Of a stretch of 64,000 nt of DNA, positions 24,380 to 33,337 are shown piece by piece. Position 1 is the first letter of the stretch, and each line of letters begins with the position of its first letter. The position numbers and the translations under genes were made by a program. Under the pieces are notes generated by a model. The model was not told where the DNA came from and did not search any database. It saw only the letters and a program-made list of their open reading frames with translations. This stretch comes from Streptomyces misionensis (lineage in GTDB: Bacteria > Actinomycetota > Actinomycetes > Streptomycetales > Streptomycetaceae), in contig NZ_VOGW01000197.1 in the NCBI RefSeq assembly GCF_007896895.1, positions 18,480-82,479 of the forward strand, written 5' to 3'.

Positions 24380-26404
24380 ATGACACCGATCAGCCGTAGG
24401 GGATTCGTGGGGCTGGGCGCTTCCGTGGCGGCGGGGGTGGCGCTGGGCGCCACCGCGCGCCCGGCAGCGGCGGCCGCCACCACGGCGACCGGCACGATCA
24501 AGGACGTCAGGCACGTGGTGATCCTCATGCAGGAGAACCGCAGTTTCGACCACTACTTCGGCCGCCTGAAGGGCGTGCGCGGCTTCGACGACCGCAGCGG
24601 CATCACCCTCGGCGGCGGCTACTCGGTCTTCAACCAGCCGAACCTGTCGACCCGTCAGTACCCGTGGAAGCTCAGCGCCACCCCGCCGGTGGCCGGCCAG
24701 GACGGCGAGACCCTCGCCCAGTGCAACGGCGACCTGCCGCACTCCTGGTCCTCGCAGCACTCCGCGTGGAACAAGGGCCGCCTGGACAACTGGGTCGCGG
24801 GCGTGGGCAACGTCCGCTCGCTCGGCTGCCTGGACCGCTCGGACATCCCCTTCCACTACGCGCTCGCCGACAACTACACCATCTGCGACGCCTATTTCTG
24901 CTCCACCCTGAGCGCCACCGGGCCCAACCGCACCTACCTGTGGAGCGGCAAGGTCGACTCCTCCAGCAACGACGGCGGCGACGAGTCCGGCCTGACCTGG
25001 CAGACCTACGCCGAGTCGCTCCAGGCCGCCGGGGTCAGCTGGAAGGTCTACCAGAACGCCTCGGACAACTACGGCGACAACGCCTGCGCGTACTTCAGCA
25101 GGTTCACGGGCGCGCGGCCGGGCGACCCGCTGTACGACCGGGGCATGTCCTCCGTGCCGAAGGCGACCGGCTCCACCCCGGACGACATCGCCGCCGCCAT
25201 CAGGGCCGACGTGCTGGCGGGCACCCTGCCGCAGGTCTCCTGGGTGGTGGCCAACCAGGCCTTCTCCGAGCACCCCTACGCCCCGCCCGGCGACGGCGCC
25301 CACTTCGTCAACCTCGTCTACCAGGCCCTCGCCGCCGACGAGGCCGTCTTCGACTCCACCGTCCTGTTCCTCAACTACGACGAGAACGACGGCTACTTCG
25401 ACCACGTGCCCCCGCCGTCCCCGCCCGCCGGCACGGCCGGCGAGTTCCTGAACGGGGTGCCGTACGGCTTCGGCTTCCGGGTCCCGATGATCGTCGTATC
25501 GCCCTGGACGCGCGGCGGCTGGGTCTCCTCGGAGGTCTTCGAACACACCTCGGTGCTGCGCTTCCTGGAGACCTGGACGGCCGCCCTCGGCACGCCCGCG
25601 ACCTGCCCCAACATCAGCGACTGGCGGCGCAAGGTGAGCGGCGACCTCACCGGCGTGTTCGACTTCGCCCACCCGGTGAACGGCCCGGTGTCCCTGCCCG
25701 CGACCAGCGTCATCGGCATCGGCAACTGCACCTCGCTGCCCAACCCGGTGCCCACCGACAACGCCCTGCCCGCCCAGGAGCCCGGCACCCGGCCGGCCCG
25801 CGCGCTGCCGTACCAGCCGGGCGGGTACCTGGACCGGCTGGAGTTCGGCGCGGGCGGCAAGATCCTCGCCTGGTTCGTGATGACCAACCAGGGCGCCCCC
25901 GCCACCCGCGCGGCCCACTTCTCCATCCACCCCAACGCCTACCGCGACACCACGCCCTGGCAGTACACGGTCGACGCGGGCGGCACCGCCTCGGACTACT
26001 TCAACATCGGCTCCGGCTACGGCGACGGCAAGTACGACCTGACCATGATCGGCCCCAACCGTTTCCTGCGCCGCTTCCGGGGCGACGCCACCAAGGCGGG
26101 CAAGTCCGCCGAGGTGAGCACCCGTTACGCGGTCGAGCCGGGCACGGGGAAGCTCGCCGTCTACTTCCGGATGGCCAACTCGGGCGGCGCGCCGGTGACG
26201 TTCACCATCACCTCCGGCCACTACCGCGGCGACGGCCCCTGGACCTACACCGTCGCCGCCGGAGCCTCGGCGGAGGACTTCTTCAACGCCGTCGCGTACT
26301 CGGGCGGCTGGTACGACTTCACGGTGACCGTCGACTCGGACCCGACCTGGTCGCGCCGGTTCACCGGACACCTGGAGACCGGCGGCCCCGGCGTCAGCGG
26401 CTGA
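24380..26404 (+). CDS. Tat-exported phospholipase C (phosphocholine-specific family)
   Basis: A 674-residue extracellular phospholipase C that would hydrolyse phosphatidylcholine-like lipids to diacylglycerol and the phospho-headgroup. The N-terminus SRRGFVGLGASVAAGVALGATARPAAAA is a twin-arginine signal peptide. The phosphoesterase domain starts VRHVVILMQENRSFDHYFG near 45 and includes LSATGPNRTYLWSG (with the predicted nucleophile Thr) near 178, NYDENDGYFDHVPPP near 333 and SEHPYAP. Two C-terminal DUF756-type domains (about 480-575 and 580-670) begin RLEFGAGGKILAWFVMTNQ and STRYAVEPGTGKLAVYFRMANSG. ATG 24380 fits the Tat signal. It overlaps the convergent dehydrogenase by 11 bp. Confidence 0.92.
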   Translation: MTPISRRGFVGLGASVAAGVALGATARPAAAAATTATGTIKDVRHVVILMQENRSFDHYFGRLKGVRGFDDRSGITLGGGYSVFNQPNLSTRQYPWKLSATPPVAGQDGETLAQCNGDLPHSWSSQHSAWNKGRLDNWVAGVGNVRSLGCLDRSDIPFHYALADNYTICDAYFCSTLSATGPNRTYLWSGKVDSSSNDGGDESGLTWQTYAESLQAAGVSWKVYQNASDNYGDNACAYFSRFTGARPGDPLYDRGMSSVPKATGSTPDDIAAAIRADVLAGTLPQVSWVVANQAFSEHPYAPPGDGAHFVNLVYQALAADEAVFDSTVLFLNYDENDGYFDHVPPPSPPAGTAGEFLNGVPYGFGFRVPMIVVSPWTRGGWVSSEVFEHTSVLRFLETWTAALGTPATCPNISDWRRKVSGDLTGVFDFAHPVNGPVSLPATSVIGIGNCTSLPNPVPTDNALPAQEPGTRPARALPYQPGGYLDRLEFGAGGKILAWFVMTNQGAPATRAAHFSIHPNAYRDTTPWQYTVDAGGTASDYFNIGSGYGDGKYDLTMIGPNRFLRRFRGDATKAGKSAEVSTRYAVEPGTGKLAVYFRMANSGGAPVTFTITSGHYRGDGPWTYTVAAGASAEDFFNAVAYSGGWYDFTVTVDSDPTWSRRFTGHLETGGPGVSG

Positions 26405-27419
26405 CCGAGGCGTACAGGTCCGGGCGCGGCGCCAGCTCGACGGCCACCCGGTCGCCGGTCTCCAGCGCCCGGACCCCCGCCTCCGCGACGACGGAGGCGG
26501 CGTAGCCGTCCCAGGCGCCGGGCCCGGTGACCCGTCCGGCCCGGGTGGCGTCGACCCAGTCCTGCACCTCGCGGTCGTAGGCGTCGGCGAAGCGGACGAG
26601 ATAGTCCCGCGCCACCTCCCGGCGGGCGCTCGCGGCCGCGGTGACCAGCATGGAGCGGTCCTCGCCGATCCGCGCGGCGCCCGCCTCGCACACCGCCTCG
26701 CAGCGCACCTGGTAGCCGAAGCCGCAGTTGACGAAGACCTCGACGTCGACCAGGGCGCCCCGCTCGGTCTCGAACAGCACGAACTGCGGATCGATCAGTC
26801 CCTCCGGGGCGCCCTTCGAGGACACCGGGCGGCGCACGGTCACCGCGGTCAGTTCCTCGCCGAGCAGCCAGCGGGCCGCGTCGATCTCGTGCGAGACCGA
26901 GCTGTTGATCAGCTGGGCGCTGGTGAACCCGGGCGGCGAGGAGACATTGCGGTGGACGCAGTGCAGCAGCAGCGGCCGGCCGAGCGTGCCCCCGTCCAGC
27001 AGCGCCTTCAGCCGCCGGTACTCGGCGTCGTACCGGCGCATGAACCCGATCTGCGCGAGCCGCCGCCCGAGCCGGGCCTCCGCCTCCACGACGCGCAGCG
27101 CACCGGCCGAGTCCGGCACCATGGGCTTCTCGCACAGCACGGGCAGGTTCCGCGCGAACGCGCCGAGCAGCGCGGCCTCGTGCGCCGGGCCGGGGGAGGC
27201 GATCAGCACGGCGTCCACGCCGGGCGCGTCGAGTGCGGCCTCGGGATCGGTGTGCACGGTCACGCCGGCCAGCCCCGCCACGGCCGCCTCGGCCCGCCCG
27301 GCGTCGGGGTCGGCGACGGCGGCGACCCGGGCGCCGCTGACCACCCGGTCCAGGCGCCGTATGTGATCGGCCCCCATGTGCCCGGCCCCCAGCACCGCCA
27401 CACCCAGCAGCTCACCCAT
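26394..27419 (-). CDS. Gfo/Idh/MocA-family dehydrogenase
   Basis: A 341-residue probably cytosolic NAD(P)-dependent sugar or inositol dehydrogenase. The Rossmann motif VAVLGAGHMGADHIRRL is at residues 7-23. LCEKPMVPD near 94 is the family EKP motif with the catalytic lysine. GFMRRYDAEYRRLKALL near 122 and NSSVSHEIDAARWLLGE near 165 supply the conserved His/Asp region (H-E-I-D). The pattern resembles myo-inositol 2-dehydrogenases, but substrate assignment needs context that is absent. Ends tail-to-tail within the phospholipase gene. Confidence 0.86.
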   Translation of the reverse strand: MGELLGVAVLGAGHMGADHIRRLDRVVSGARVAAVADPDAGRAEAAVAGLAGVTVHTDPEAALDAPGVDAVLIASPGPAHEAALLGAFARNLPVLCEKPMVPDSAGALRVVEAEARLGRRLAQIGFMRRYDAEYRRLKALLDGGTLGRPLLLHCVHRNVSSPPGFTSAQLINSSVSHEIDAARWLLGEELTAVTVRRPVSSKGAPEGLIDPQFVLFETERGALVDVEVFVNCGFGYQVRCEAVCEAGAARIGEDRSMLVTAAASARREVARDYLVRFADAYDREVQDWVDATRAGRVTGPGAWDGYAASVVAEAGVRALETGDRVAVELAPRPDLYASVSR

Positions 27420-27421
27420 GC

Positions 27422-27476
27422 GCGCGCTCCCTCGCCTCGACGATCACGCGTAGCGTACGTCGCGGGGGGAGCGCGC
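27422..27476 (-). terminator. Possible hairpin between baeRF3 and dehydrogenase genes
   Basis: Perfect 10-bp arms GCGCGCTCCC and GGGAGCGCGC around a 35-nt loop, 24-78 nt past the baeRF3-type stop. It may end that transcript before the dehydrogenase gene on the same strand. The long loop makes this tentative. Confidence 0.42.
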
Positions 27477-27499
27477 CCTCAAGCCCAGGTCCGGCGGGG

Positions 27500-28594
27500 T
27501 CAGAACCGCAGCACCCCCGCGATCCCGTCCTCCTCGCCCAGCGTGCCGTCGGGCACGAAGCGGACCTCGGCGCCGGTCTCCAGGCACTGCTCCACGATCT
27601 CGTCCACGATGTCGTCGCGGGCGTCCAGGTCGCCGGGCTCGGCAGGCACCAGGTGCTCGCCGTCGTCGCGGACCACCGCGCGGAAGCCCTCCTCCACGGC
27701 GAGCAGCCGCACCCGGCCCTCCCGGGCGCTCTGCCACAGCTCGTCCAGCCCGGCCGCGAAGGTGCGGTGGCCGCGCGCGGAGGTCAGTTCCCGGACCACG
27801 CTGTCGGTGTCCTTCGCGGCCTCCTCCTCCAGGACCGGCCGGATGGCCTGCCACACGGCGTCAGGACTGGAGTGGGCGAGCCCGCCGTGCGCCACGTGCA
27901 CGGCGTCCTTGGCCACGCTGCCCACCTCGTCCAGGAAGGAGAGCGCCGCCCGTTCCCCGGTGACGTAGAGCCGGCGCGGCTGCTCGCGCAGGACCGCGGC
28001 CATCGCGGTGTCCACCTCGCGCAGGAACTGGCGGGTGCCCTCGTCGCGGAAGGTGCTCGGCAGGTCGCCGATGCGTTCCTGCCGCTCGGCGTCGAAGTTC
28101 TCCCGGCTGCGGACCAGTGGGAAGCCCCCGGTGTGGACCTCCACCACCCGGTCCACGCCGCCGCTCCACAGGGTGACCTGGTCGGCCGAGACCGACAGCA
28201 CCCAGAAGGGCCGCTCGGACACCTGGGCGGCGACCAGATTGCGGGTGAGGAAGGTGTCCGCGAGCACCACGCGCTCGGGGACGCTGCGGGCCAGCGACCA
28301 GACCTGGTGCTCGCCCGGCGCCGCGAAGATCACCAGGCCGTCCTCGGCATGGGTGAGGTCCACCTCGGCGAGCGCGCGGTCGAGCTGGGCGTCGACGTCG
28401 GCGCGCCGCTCGCGGGTCACGGACGGATCGGCCTCCAGGCGCTTCCTGGCCTCGGCCAGCACATTGCGCAGCCGGACGGGGTCCTGGTCGCTCCCGGCGC
28501 CCCGGCGGTGCGTCGGGGTCAGCACGGACACCGCCGGATAGGGCCGCGGACGCCGAAGTTCGGCAAGGGTTGCGGGACTCAGTGCGTGCTCCAT
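27500..28594 (-). CDS. baeRF3-type (archaeo-eukaryotic release-factor-like) protein
   Basis: A 364-residue cytosolic protein resembling the actinobacterial baeRF3 domain family, related in fold to eRF1 and Pelota. The start MEHALSPATLAELRRPRPYPAVSVLTPTHRRG and DPVRLRNVLAEARKRLEADP are characteristic, followed by HQVWSLARSVPERVVLADTFLTRNLVAAQ and the C-terminal LDARDDIVDEIVEQCLETGAEVRFVPDGTLGEEDGIAGVLRF, which matches the eRF1 domain-3 / L7Ae-like end. A role in ribosome rescue or stress has been proposed for the family but is not proved. ATG 28594 has no clear ribosome site; the upstream frame to 28822 lacks family similarity. Confidence 0.75.
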   Translation of the reverse strand: MEHALSPATLAELRRPRPYPAVSVLTPTHRRGAGSDQDPVRLRNVLAEARKRLEADPSVTRERRADVDAQLDRALAEVDLTHAEDGLVIFAAPGEHQVWSLARSVPERVVLADTFLTRNLVAAQVSERPFWVLSVSADQVTLWSGGVDRVVEVHTGGFPLVRSRENFDAERQERIGDLPSTFRDEGTRQFLREVDTAMAAVLREQPRRLYVTGERAALSFLDEVGSVAKDAVHVAHGGLAHSSPDAVWQAIRPVLEEEAAKDTDSVVRELTSARGHRTFAAGLDELWQSAREGRVRLLAVEEGFRAVVRDDGEHLVPAEPGDLDARDDIVDEIVEQCLETGAEVRFVPDGTLGEEDGIAGVLRF

Positions 28595-29006
28595 GACAGC
28601 ACCATAGGGCCGATTCACATGTACGGCATTCGGGGTATTCGGGACTTCTGACATCGTCGCCCGCGACGGTCGGCGGCGCGGTGGCCGGTCCCTGGAGGTG
28701 CCGGGATGGTTTCTGATCGCGAATCCGAGAGCGAATGCATACTTGGGGAATTTTTTGCCTCTGGCCGGTTCCTGTCGGCTCCGGCGCGACGGCACGGCCG
28801 TTTCCGCATTTCGCGGAGGCAAAAAGCGGCTGAAATCATCGGCCGGGCACTCCCGGCCGTGTTACGGCCACGTTGACCGACGGCGGCGGCTGACGGACGC
28901 TCGTTATATAGGTGCTCGATACAACTGGTTCGCCGGCCGGCCCCGGCCACCGCGAAAGCACAGGTGAGCGGGGTGCCGGAGGCCGACCGGAGGCAGGAGG
29001 TAGCGC
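28595..29006. other. 412-bp divergent region with long inverted repeat
   Basis: Between the baeRF3-type gene (minus) and asnB (plus). It is notably AT-richer than the surroundings and holds the 10-bp inverted repeat at 28752-28825 and a TATATA tract at 28905. I see no supported gene in it. A strong AGGAGG ribosome site for asnB lies near 28996. Confidence 0.5.
28752..28825. promoter_or_regulatory. Inverted repeat with 54-nt spacer
   Basis: TTTTTGCCTC (28752-28761) and GAGGCAAAAA (28816-28825) are perfect inverted repeats. T-runs and A-runs of this length are rare in such DNA. The spacer has smaller self-complementary blocks (GGCCG / CGGCC), so a folded RNA or a looped operator is possible. 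Confidence 0.5.
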
Positions 29007-30848
29007 ATGTGCGGCATCACCGGATGGGTTTCCTTCGACCGCGACCTGACCGCCGAGGCCACCACATTGCATGCGATGACCGAGACGATGGCCTGCCGCG
29101 GCCCGGACGACCGCGGCGTCTGGGCCGAAGGCCCCGCCGCCCTGGGTCACCGCCGGCTCGCCATCATCGACCTGCCCGGCGGGCGGCAGCCGATGTCCCT
29201 CGACACCCCCGAGGGCACCGTCGCGCTGGTCTACTCCGGGGAGACCTACAACTTCACCGAGCTGCGCCGGGAACTGACGGACCGCGGCCACCGGTTCACC
29301 ACCGACTCCGACACCGAGGTGGTCCTGCACGCCTACGTCGAATGGGGTGACGCGCTCGCCGAACGCCTCAACGGCATGTACGCGTTCGCCATCTGGGACG
29401 GCCGCCGCGACAAGCTCGTGATGATCCGTGACCGCATGGGCATCAAGCCGTTCTACTACTACCGGACCCCCGACGGCGTGCTGTTCGGCTCCGAGCCCAA
29501 GGCGATCCTCGCCAACCCGCTGGTCCGCCCCCGCGTCACCCTCGACGGCCTGCGGGAACTGCTCGTGCTGATCAAGACCCCGGGACACGCCGTCTGGGAC
29601 GGCATGCGCGAGGTGGAGCCCGGCACGGTCGTCACCGTCGACCGCTCCGGACTGTCCACCCGCGTCTACTGGCGCCTGGAGACCCGCCCGCACGAGGACG
29701 ACCGGGACACCACCATCGCCACCGTGCGCACACTCCTCGACGACATCGTGCGCCGCCAGCTCGTCGCCGACGTGCCCCGCTGCACCCTGCTCTCCGGCGG
29801 CCTCGACTCCTCCGCGATGACCGCCCTCGCCGCCCGGCAACTGGCCGACCAGGGCGAGAAGGTCCGCAGCTTCGCCGTCGACTTCGTCGGGCAGGCCGAG
29901 AACTTCGTCGCCGACGAACTGCGCGGCACCCCGGACACCCCCTTCGTGCACGACGTGGCCCGGCTGGCCGGCACCGACCACCAGGACATCGTCCTCGACG
30001 CGCAGGCCCTCGCCGACCCCGCCGTGCGCGAGCAGGTCATCCGCGCCCGCGACCTGCCGGCCGGCTTCGGCGACATGGACGCCTCGCTGCTGCTCCTGTT
30101 CCGCGCCATCCGGCAGAAGTCCACGGTGGCCCTGTCCGGCGAGTCCGCCGACGAGGTCTTCGGCGGCTACCTCCAGTTCTTCGACGAGGACGCCCGCCGC
30201 GCCGACACCTTCCCCTGGCTGGTGCGCTTCGGCCGCCACTTCGGCGACGACTCCGACATGCTCCGCGCCGACGTGGGCAAGTCCCTGGACCTGGAGGGAT
30301 ACATAGCCGACGGCTACCGCACCGCCGTCTCCGCCATCGAACGGCTCGCGGGCGAGAGCGACTTCGAGTACCGCATGCGGCAGATCTGCCACCTGCACCT
30401 GACCCGCTTCGTGCGCATACTCCTCGACCGCAAGGACCGGATGAGCATGCGGACCGGCCTGGAGGTGCGGGTGCCGTTCTGCGACCACCGCCTGGTCGAG
30501 TACGTGTTCAACACCCCCTGGGCCCTGAAGTCCTTCGACGGCCGCGAGAAGAGCCTGCTGCGCGAGGCCAGCAAGGACGTCCTGCCGCAGTCGGTGTACG
30601 ACCGGGTCAAGAGCCCCTACCCGTCCACCCAGGACCCGCAGTACGCGCGCGCCCTCCAGGACCAGGCCAAGGACCTGCTCGCCCGGCCCTCGCACCGGAT
30701 CTTCGACCTGGTGGACCGGGACCGGCTGAAGAAGGCCGCCGAACGCGAGGCCCCGGTCAGCAGCCAGGCCGCCCGGCGCGGCCTGGAACGGACCCTGGAC
30801 CTCGCGCAGTGGCTGGACATCTACCAGCCGGAGCTCATCCTCGGCTGA
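29007..30848 (+). CDS. asnB: Asparagine synthetase (glutamine-hydrolysing)
   Basis: A 613-residue cytosolic enzyme making asparagine from aspartate, ATP and glutamine. Residue 2 is the catalytic Cys of the class-II glutaminase domain (MCGITGWVSFDRDL), exposed after Met removal. RGPDDRGVW near 33 and HRRLAIIDL near 52 are further glutaminase motifs. The synthetase domain begins near 230, with the PP-loop LLSGGLDSSAMTALAA at about 259-274 and SGESADEVFGGYLQFFDED near 377. MRTGLEVRVPFCDHRLVEYVF near 478 is also conserved. The start has AGGAGG eight nt upstream. It could also amidate a secondary-metabolite carboxylate, but lone position favours a housekeeping role. Confidence 0.93.
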   Translation: MCGITGWVSFDRDLTAEATTLHAMTETMACRGPDDRGVWAEGPAALGHRRLAIIDLPGGRQPMSLDTPEGTVALVYSGETYNFTELRRELTDRGHRFTTDSDTEVVLHAYVEWGDALAERLNGMYAFAIWDGRRDKLVMIRDRMGIKPFYYYRTPDGVLFGSEPKAILANPLVRPRVTLDGLRELLVLIKTPGHAVWDGMREVEPGTVVTVDRSGLSTRVYWRLETRPHEDDRDTTIATVRTLLDDIVRRQLVADVPRCTLLSGGLDSSAMTALAARQLADQGEKVRSFAVDFVGQAENFVADELRGTPDTPFVHDVARLAGTDHQDIVLDAQALADPAVREQVIRARDLPAGFGDMDASLLLLFRAIRQKSTVALSGESADEVFGGYLQFFDEDARRADTFPWLVRFGRHFGDDSDMLRADVGKSLDLEGYIADGYRTAVSAIERLAGESDFEYRMRQICHLHLTRFVRILLDRKDRMSMRTGLEVRVPFCDHRLVEYVFNTPWALKSFDGREKSLLREASKDVLPQSVYDRVKSPYPSTQDPQYARALQDQAKDLLARPSHRIFDLVDRDRLKKAAEREAPVSSQAARRGLERTLDLAQWLDIYQPELILG

Positions 30849-31365
30849 GCCCCAGCGCCCGGTCCGCGGCCGCCGCCGACGGCTGCCACCACGTCGTCAC
30901 CGGCTCCCAGACCGACACCTGGGCGCCGGTGCCGAGCCGGGCCGGGCCGAAGACGCGGCCCCAGCGGCCCGCCCAGTCACCGACGGTGACCGACCGCGCC
31001 CGGCGGGCCTGCGGATCGGACGTGCGCACGATGGTGCGCACGTCGGCGTGGACGGTCTCGCCCGCCGCCAGCCGCAGCCGCCCCGTGCCGCCGGCCGGCA
31101 GCGGCAGCGCCGCCCCGTCCAGGCCGCCGAAGGTCACCAGTGGCACCCGGTCGACGGCACAGGCACGCCCGCCGACGTTGGTGGCGCTGACGCGCACCAC
31201 GGTCGGCCGGCCCGGCACGGTGCTCGCCCGCAGCTTCAGCGCGCCCTGGACACAGGGCAGAGGTCGCGGGCTCGCGGTGGCCGCGTGGGCCGGCGGCGCG
31301 GTCAGCAGCAGGGCCGCCGCGGCGGCCGAGGCGGTGGGTACGGCGATGGCGGCGCGGATGCGCAT
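30835..31365 (-). CDS. Secreted DUF4232-like protein
   Basis: A 176-residue exported protein. MRIRAAIAVPTASAAAAALLLTAPPAHA is a signal peptide with an AHA cleavage region. The mature part has the DUF4232 look: an N-terminal CVQGAL, a beta-sandwich stretch VRVSATNVGGRACAVDRVPLVTFGG with the second Cys, then ETVHADVRTIVRTSD. The two Cys probably form a disulfide. Role unknown. GGAGGG lies upstream of ATG 31365. Its 3' end overlaps asnB by 14 bp tail-to-tail. It follows the Tap-type hydrolase on the same strand after 80 nt, so the two could be co-transcribed. Confidence 0.72.
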   Translation of the reverse strand: MRIRAAIAVPTASAAAAALLLTAPPAHAATASPRPLPCVQGALKLRASTVPGRPTVVRVSATNVGGRACAVDRVPLVTFGGLDGAALPLPAGGTGRLRLAAGETVHADVRTIVRTSDPQARRARSVTVGDWAGRWGRVFGPARLGTGAQVSVWEPVTTWWQPSAAAADRALGLSRG

Positions 31366-31445
31366 GATGGTGTCCCTCCGTCGCGGTCACGGCCGCCGGG
31401 CGGCGGCCGCTCCCGTCATGGGTCGGTGCGTTCGGTCGGTACGGT

Positions 31446-33053
31446 TCAGCCGGTGCGGCCCGGGATGGCGCTCCACTCCTTCCCGTCCGCCGGGCAGGAA
31501 CTGCCGTTCGCGGGCAGGGAGCCGTAGAGCAGGAAGTCGTCGACCCTGCGGTGCACACACACCGAGGAGCCGTATCCGGTGTGGCCGTCACCCTTGTTGT
31601 CGAGCACCACGGCCGACGGGCCGAGCCGCCGGGCGGTCTCCACCGTCCACGGGTACGGCGTCGCCGGGTCGCCGCGGGTGCCCACGAGCAGCATCCGCGC
31701 CGTGTCCACGTCCTTCACCCGCTCGCGGATGAAGTCGGTGCCCCTGGGGCGGCCGTAGCACATCAGCAGCTGGGTGAGCCGGTAGCGGCCGAAGACCGGG
31801 GACGCCTGGTCGTACTCGGCGCCGAGCCGCCTGAGGTCCCCGGCGATCCGCGCGGCACCGGGCCGGTCGGGGTCGTCCGCGCAGTTGATCGCCATCAGCG
31901 CGGCCCGCAGATTGTCGGGCGGCACGTCCTGGGGGTCGGCCAGACCGGCGCCGGCCGGTGCCCGGCGGCCCGCGCCCTTCGTCAGGCCCGCGCCGGGTGT
32001 GGCGAAGGCCAGGATGCCCCGGGGGTCGCCGTCCCGTGTCACCGAGGTCAGCGCCCGCTCCAGCGTCGGCCACGAGGTCCTGCTGTACAGGCCCTGCACC
32101 AGCGCGGCCACCAGGTCCTGGCCGGAGAAGGGGTCGCCGCCCTCCGTGGTGACCGGGCGCCGGTCCAGCGAGCGCACCAGCCGGACCACCTCGTCGCCGG
32201 CCGCGCGCCGGTCCCGCCCGAACGGGCAGCCGGCGCTCCCCACGCACCAGTCCAGGAAGTCGTCCAGCGCCGCCTGCTGCCCCTGCGCGCCCGCGATCCC
32301 CTGCTCCGCGAGCGACTCGGTCAAGGTGTCCACGCCGTCCAGGGCCATCCGGCCGACCTGGTGCGGGAACTGCGCCGCGTAGACCGCGCCCAGCCGCGTC
32401 CCGTAGGAGAAGCCCAGGTAGTTGAGCTTCTTCTCGCCGAGGGCCTGCCGGATGACGTCCAGGTCCCGGGAGGCGTTCACGGTCCCTATGTACGGCAGCA
32501 CCGCACCGGAACTGCGCGCGCACGCGACGGCGGCCCGCCGCAACTGCCGCAGCAGTGCCTGGGGGTGGGCGAGGTCGGCGTCGGCGCCGGTGACGCCCGC
32601 CGCCTGGTCCTCGTCGCCGCAGCTGACGGGGGAGGAGCGGCCGACCCCGCGGGGGTCGAAGGTGACCACGTCGTAGCCGTTGGTCAGATCCATGAACTGC
32701 TTGCCGTCGTACGCCAGTTCGTTGATGCCCGCGCCGCCGGGGCCGCCGAAGTTCAGCACCACGGAATGGTGCGAGGCGCCCGTGGCGCGGTAGCGGGCCA
32801 GCGCGATGTCGAGCGTGCCGGCGGCGGGCCGGGCGTAGTCGAGCGGGACCGTCACCTTCCCGCACTGGAGGTCCTTCGGCATGTCCGGGCCCGCGCAGGC
32901 GCCCCAGACCACCGTCTGCCGGTAGAACCGGGTGAGGTCGGGGCGGACCGGCGCCGCGGTCGCGGGCAGGGCGGAGCCGAGCAGCGCCAGGGCGAGGACT
33001 CCGGTACCCGCACAGCGCCGCACGGCGGACCGCGTGCACAGCTTGGCCAGCAT
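31446..33053 (-). CDS. Secreted Tap-like tripeptidyl aminopeptidase / alpha/beta-hydrolase
   Basis: A 535-residue exported alpha/beta-hydrolase of the SlpD/SlpE/Tap type, which removes tripeptides from the N-termini of extracellular proteins. A signal peptide (RRCAGTGVLALALLGSALPATAAP) opens the protein. The core has QCGKVTVPLDYARP, LNFGGPGGAGINEL (oxyanion loop), VTFDPRGVGRSSPV, and the nucleophile elbow GFSYGTRLGAVYAAQFP with Ser near residue 219. The C-terminal TAP-like domain includes MLLVGTRGDPATPYPWT with the catalytic Asp and KGDGHTGYGSSVCV with the His. No lipobox Cys is evident, so it is probably free. ATG 33053 has GGGAGG 7 nt upstream. Confidence 0.9.
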   Translation of the reverse strand: MLAKLCTRSAVRRCAGTGVLALALLGSALPATAAPVRPDLTRFYRQTVVWGACAGPDMPKDLQCGKVTVPLDYARPAAGTLDIALARYRATGASHHSVVLNFGGPGGAGINELAYDGKQFMDLTNGYDVVTFDPRGVGRSSPVSCGDEDQAAGVTGADADLAHPQALLRQLRRAAVACARSSGAVLPYIGTVNASRDLDVIRQALGEKKLNYLGFSYGTRLGAVYAAQFPHQVGRMALDGVDTLTESLAEQGIAGAQGQQAALDDFLDWCVGSAGCPFGRDRRAAGDEVVRLVRSLDRRPVTTEGGDPFSGQDLVAALVQGLYSRTSWPTLERALTSVTRDGDPRGILAFATPGAGLTKGAGRRAPAGAGLADPQDVPPDNLRAALMAINCADDPDRPGAARIAGDLRRLGAEYDQASPVFGRYRLTQLLMCYGRPRGTDFIRERVKDVDTARMLLVGTRGDPATPYPWTVETARRLGPSAVVLDNKGDGHTGYGSSVCVHRRVDDFLLYGSLPANGSSCPADGKEWSAIPGRTG

Positions 33054-33337
33054 CGATAGCCTCCCGGGGCGCCCGCAGCGGACCGGGACGGCGCCCTCTC
33101 GCTCACCATAAGTGGGCCCCGGGCGGCCCGCCTCCGGACGGGCGGAACGCCGTGCGGTGCCGTATGCTCCCGCGCCGGCCGGGACCCCTTTGTCGATCAT
33201 TGTCGGCTTTACCGGCAGTTCGACGTTCATGCCACTCGATGGGGTGAAAGACCGTTGAGCCATAACTCGGCTGGTTCCGCCGCGTTTTAGGTGGTGCGGG
33301 TGAGTACCCGCGAACATGTCTGGAAGGCAGGGAACCA

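Noticed and set aside
24290..26371. 693-residue minus-strand frame opposite the phospholipase C gene
   Set aside because: Typical GC3-driven shadow; the plus strand has a Tat signal and complete enzyme motifs.
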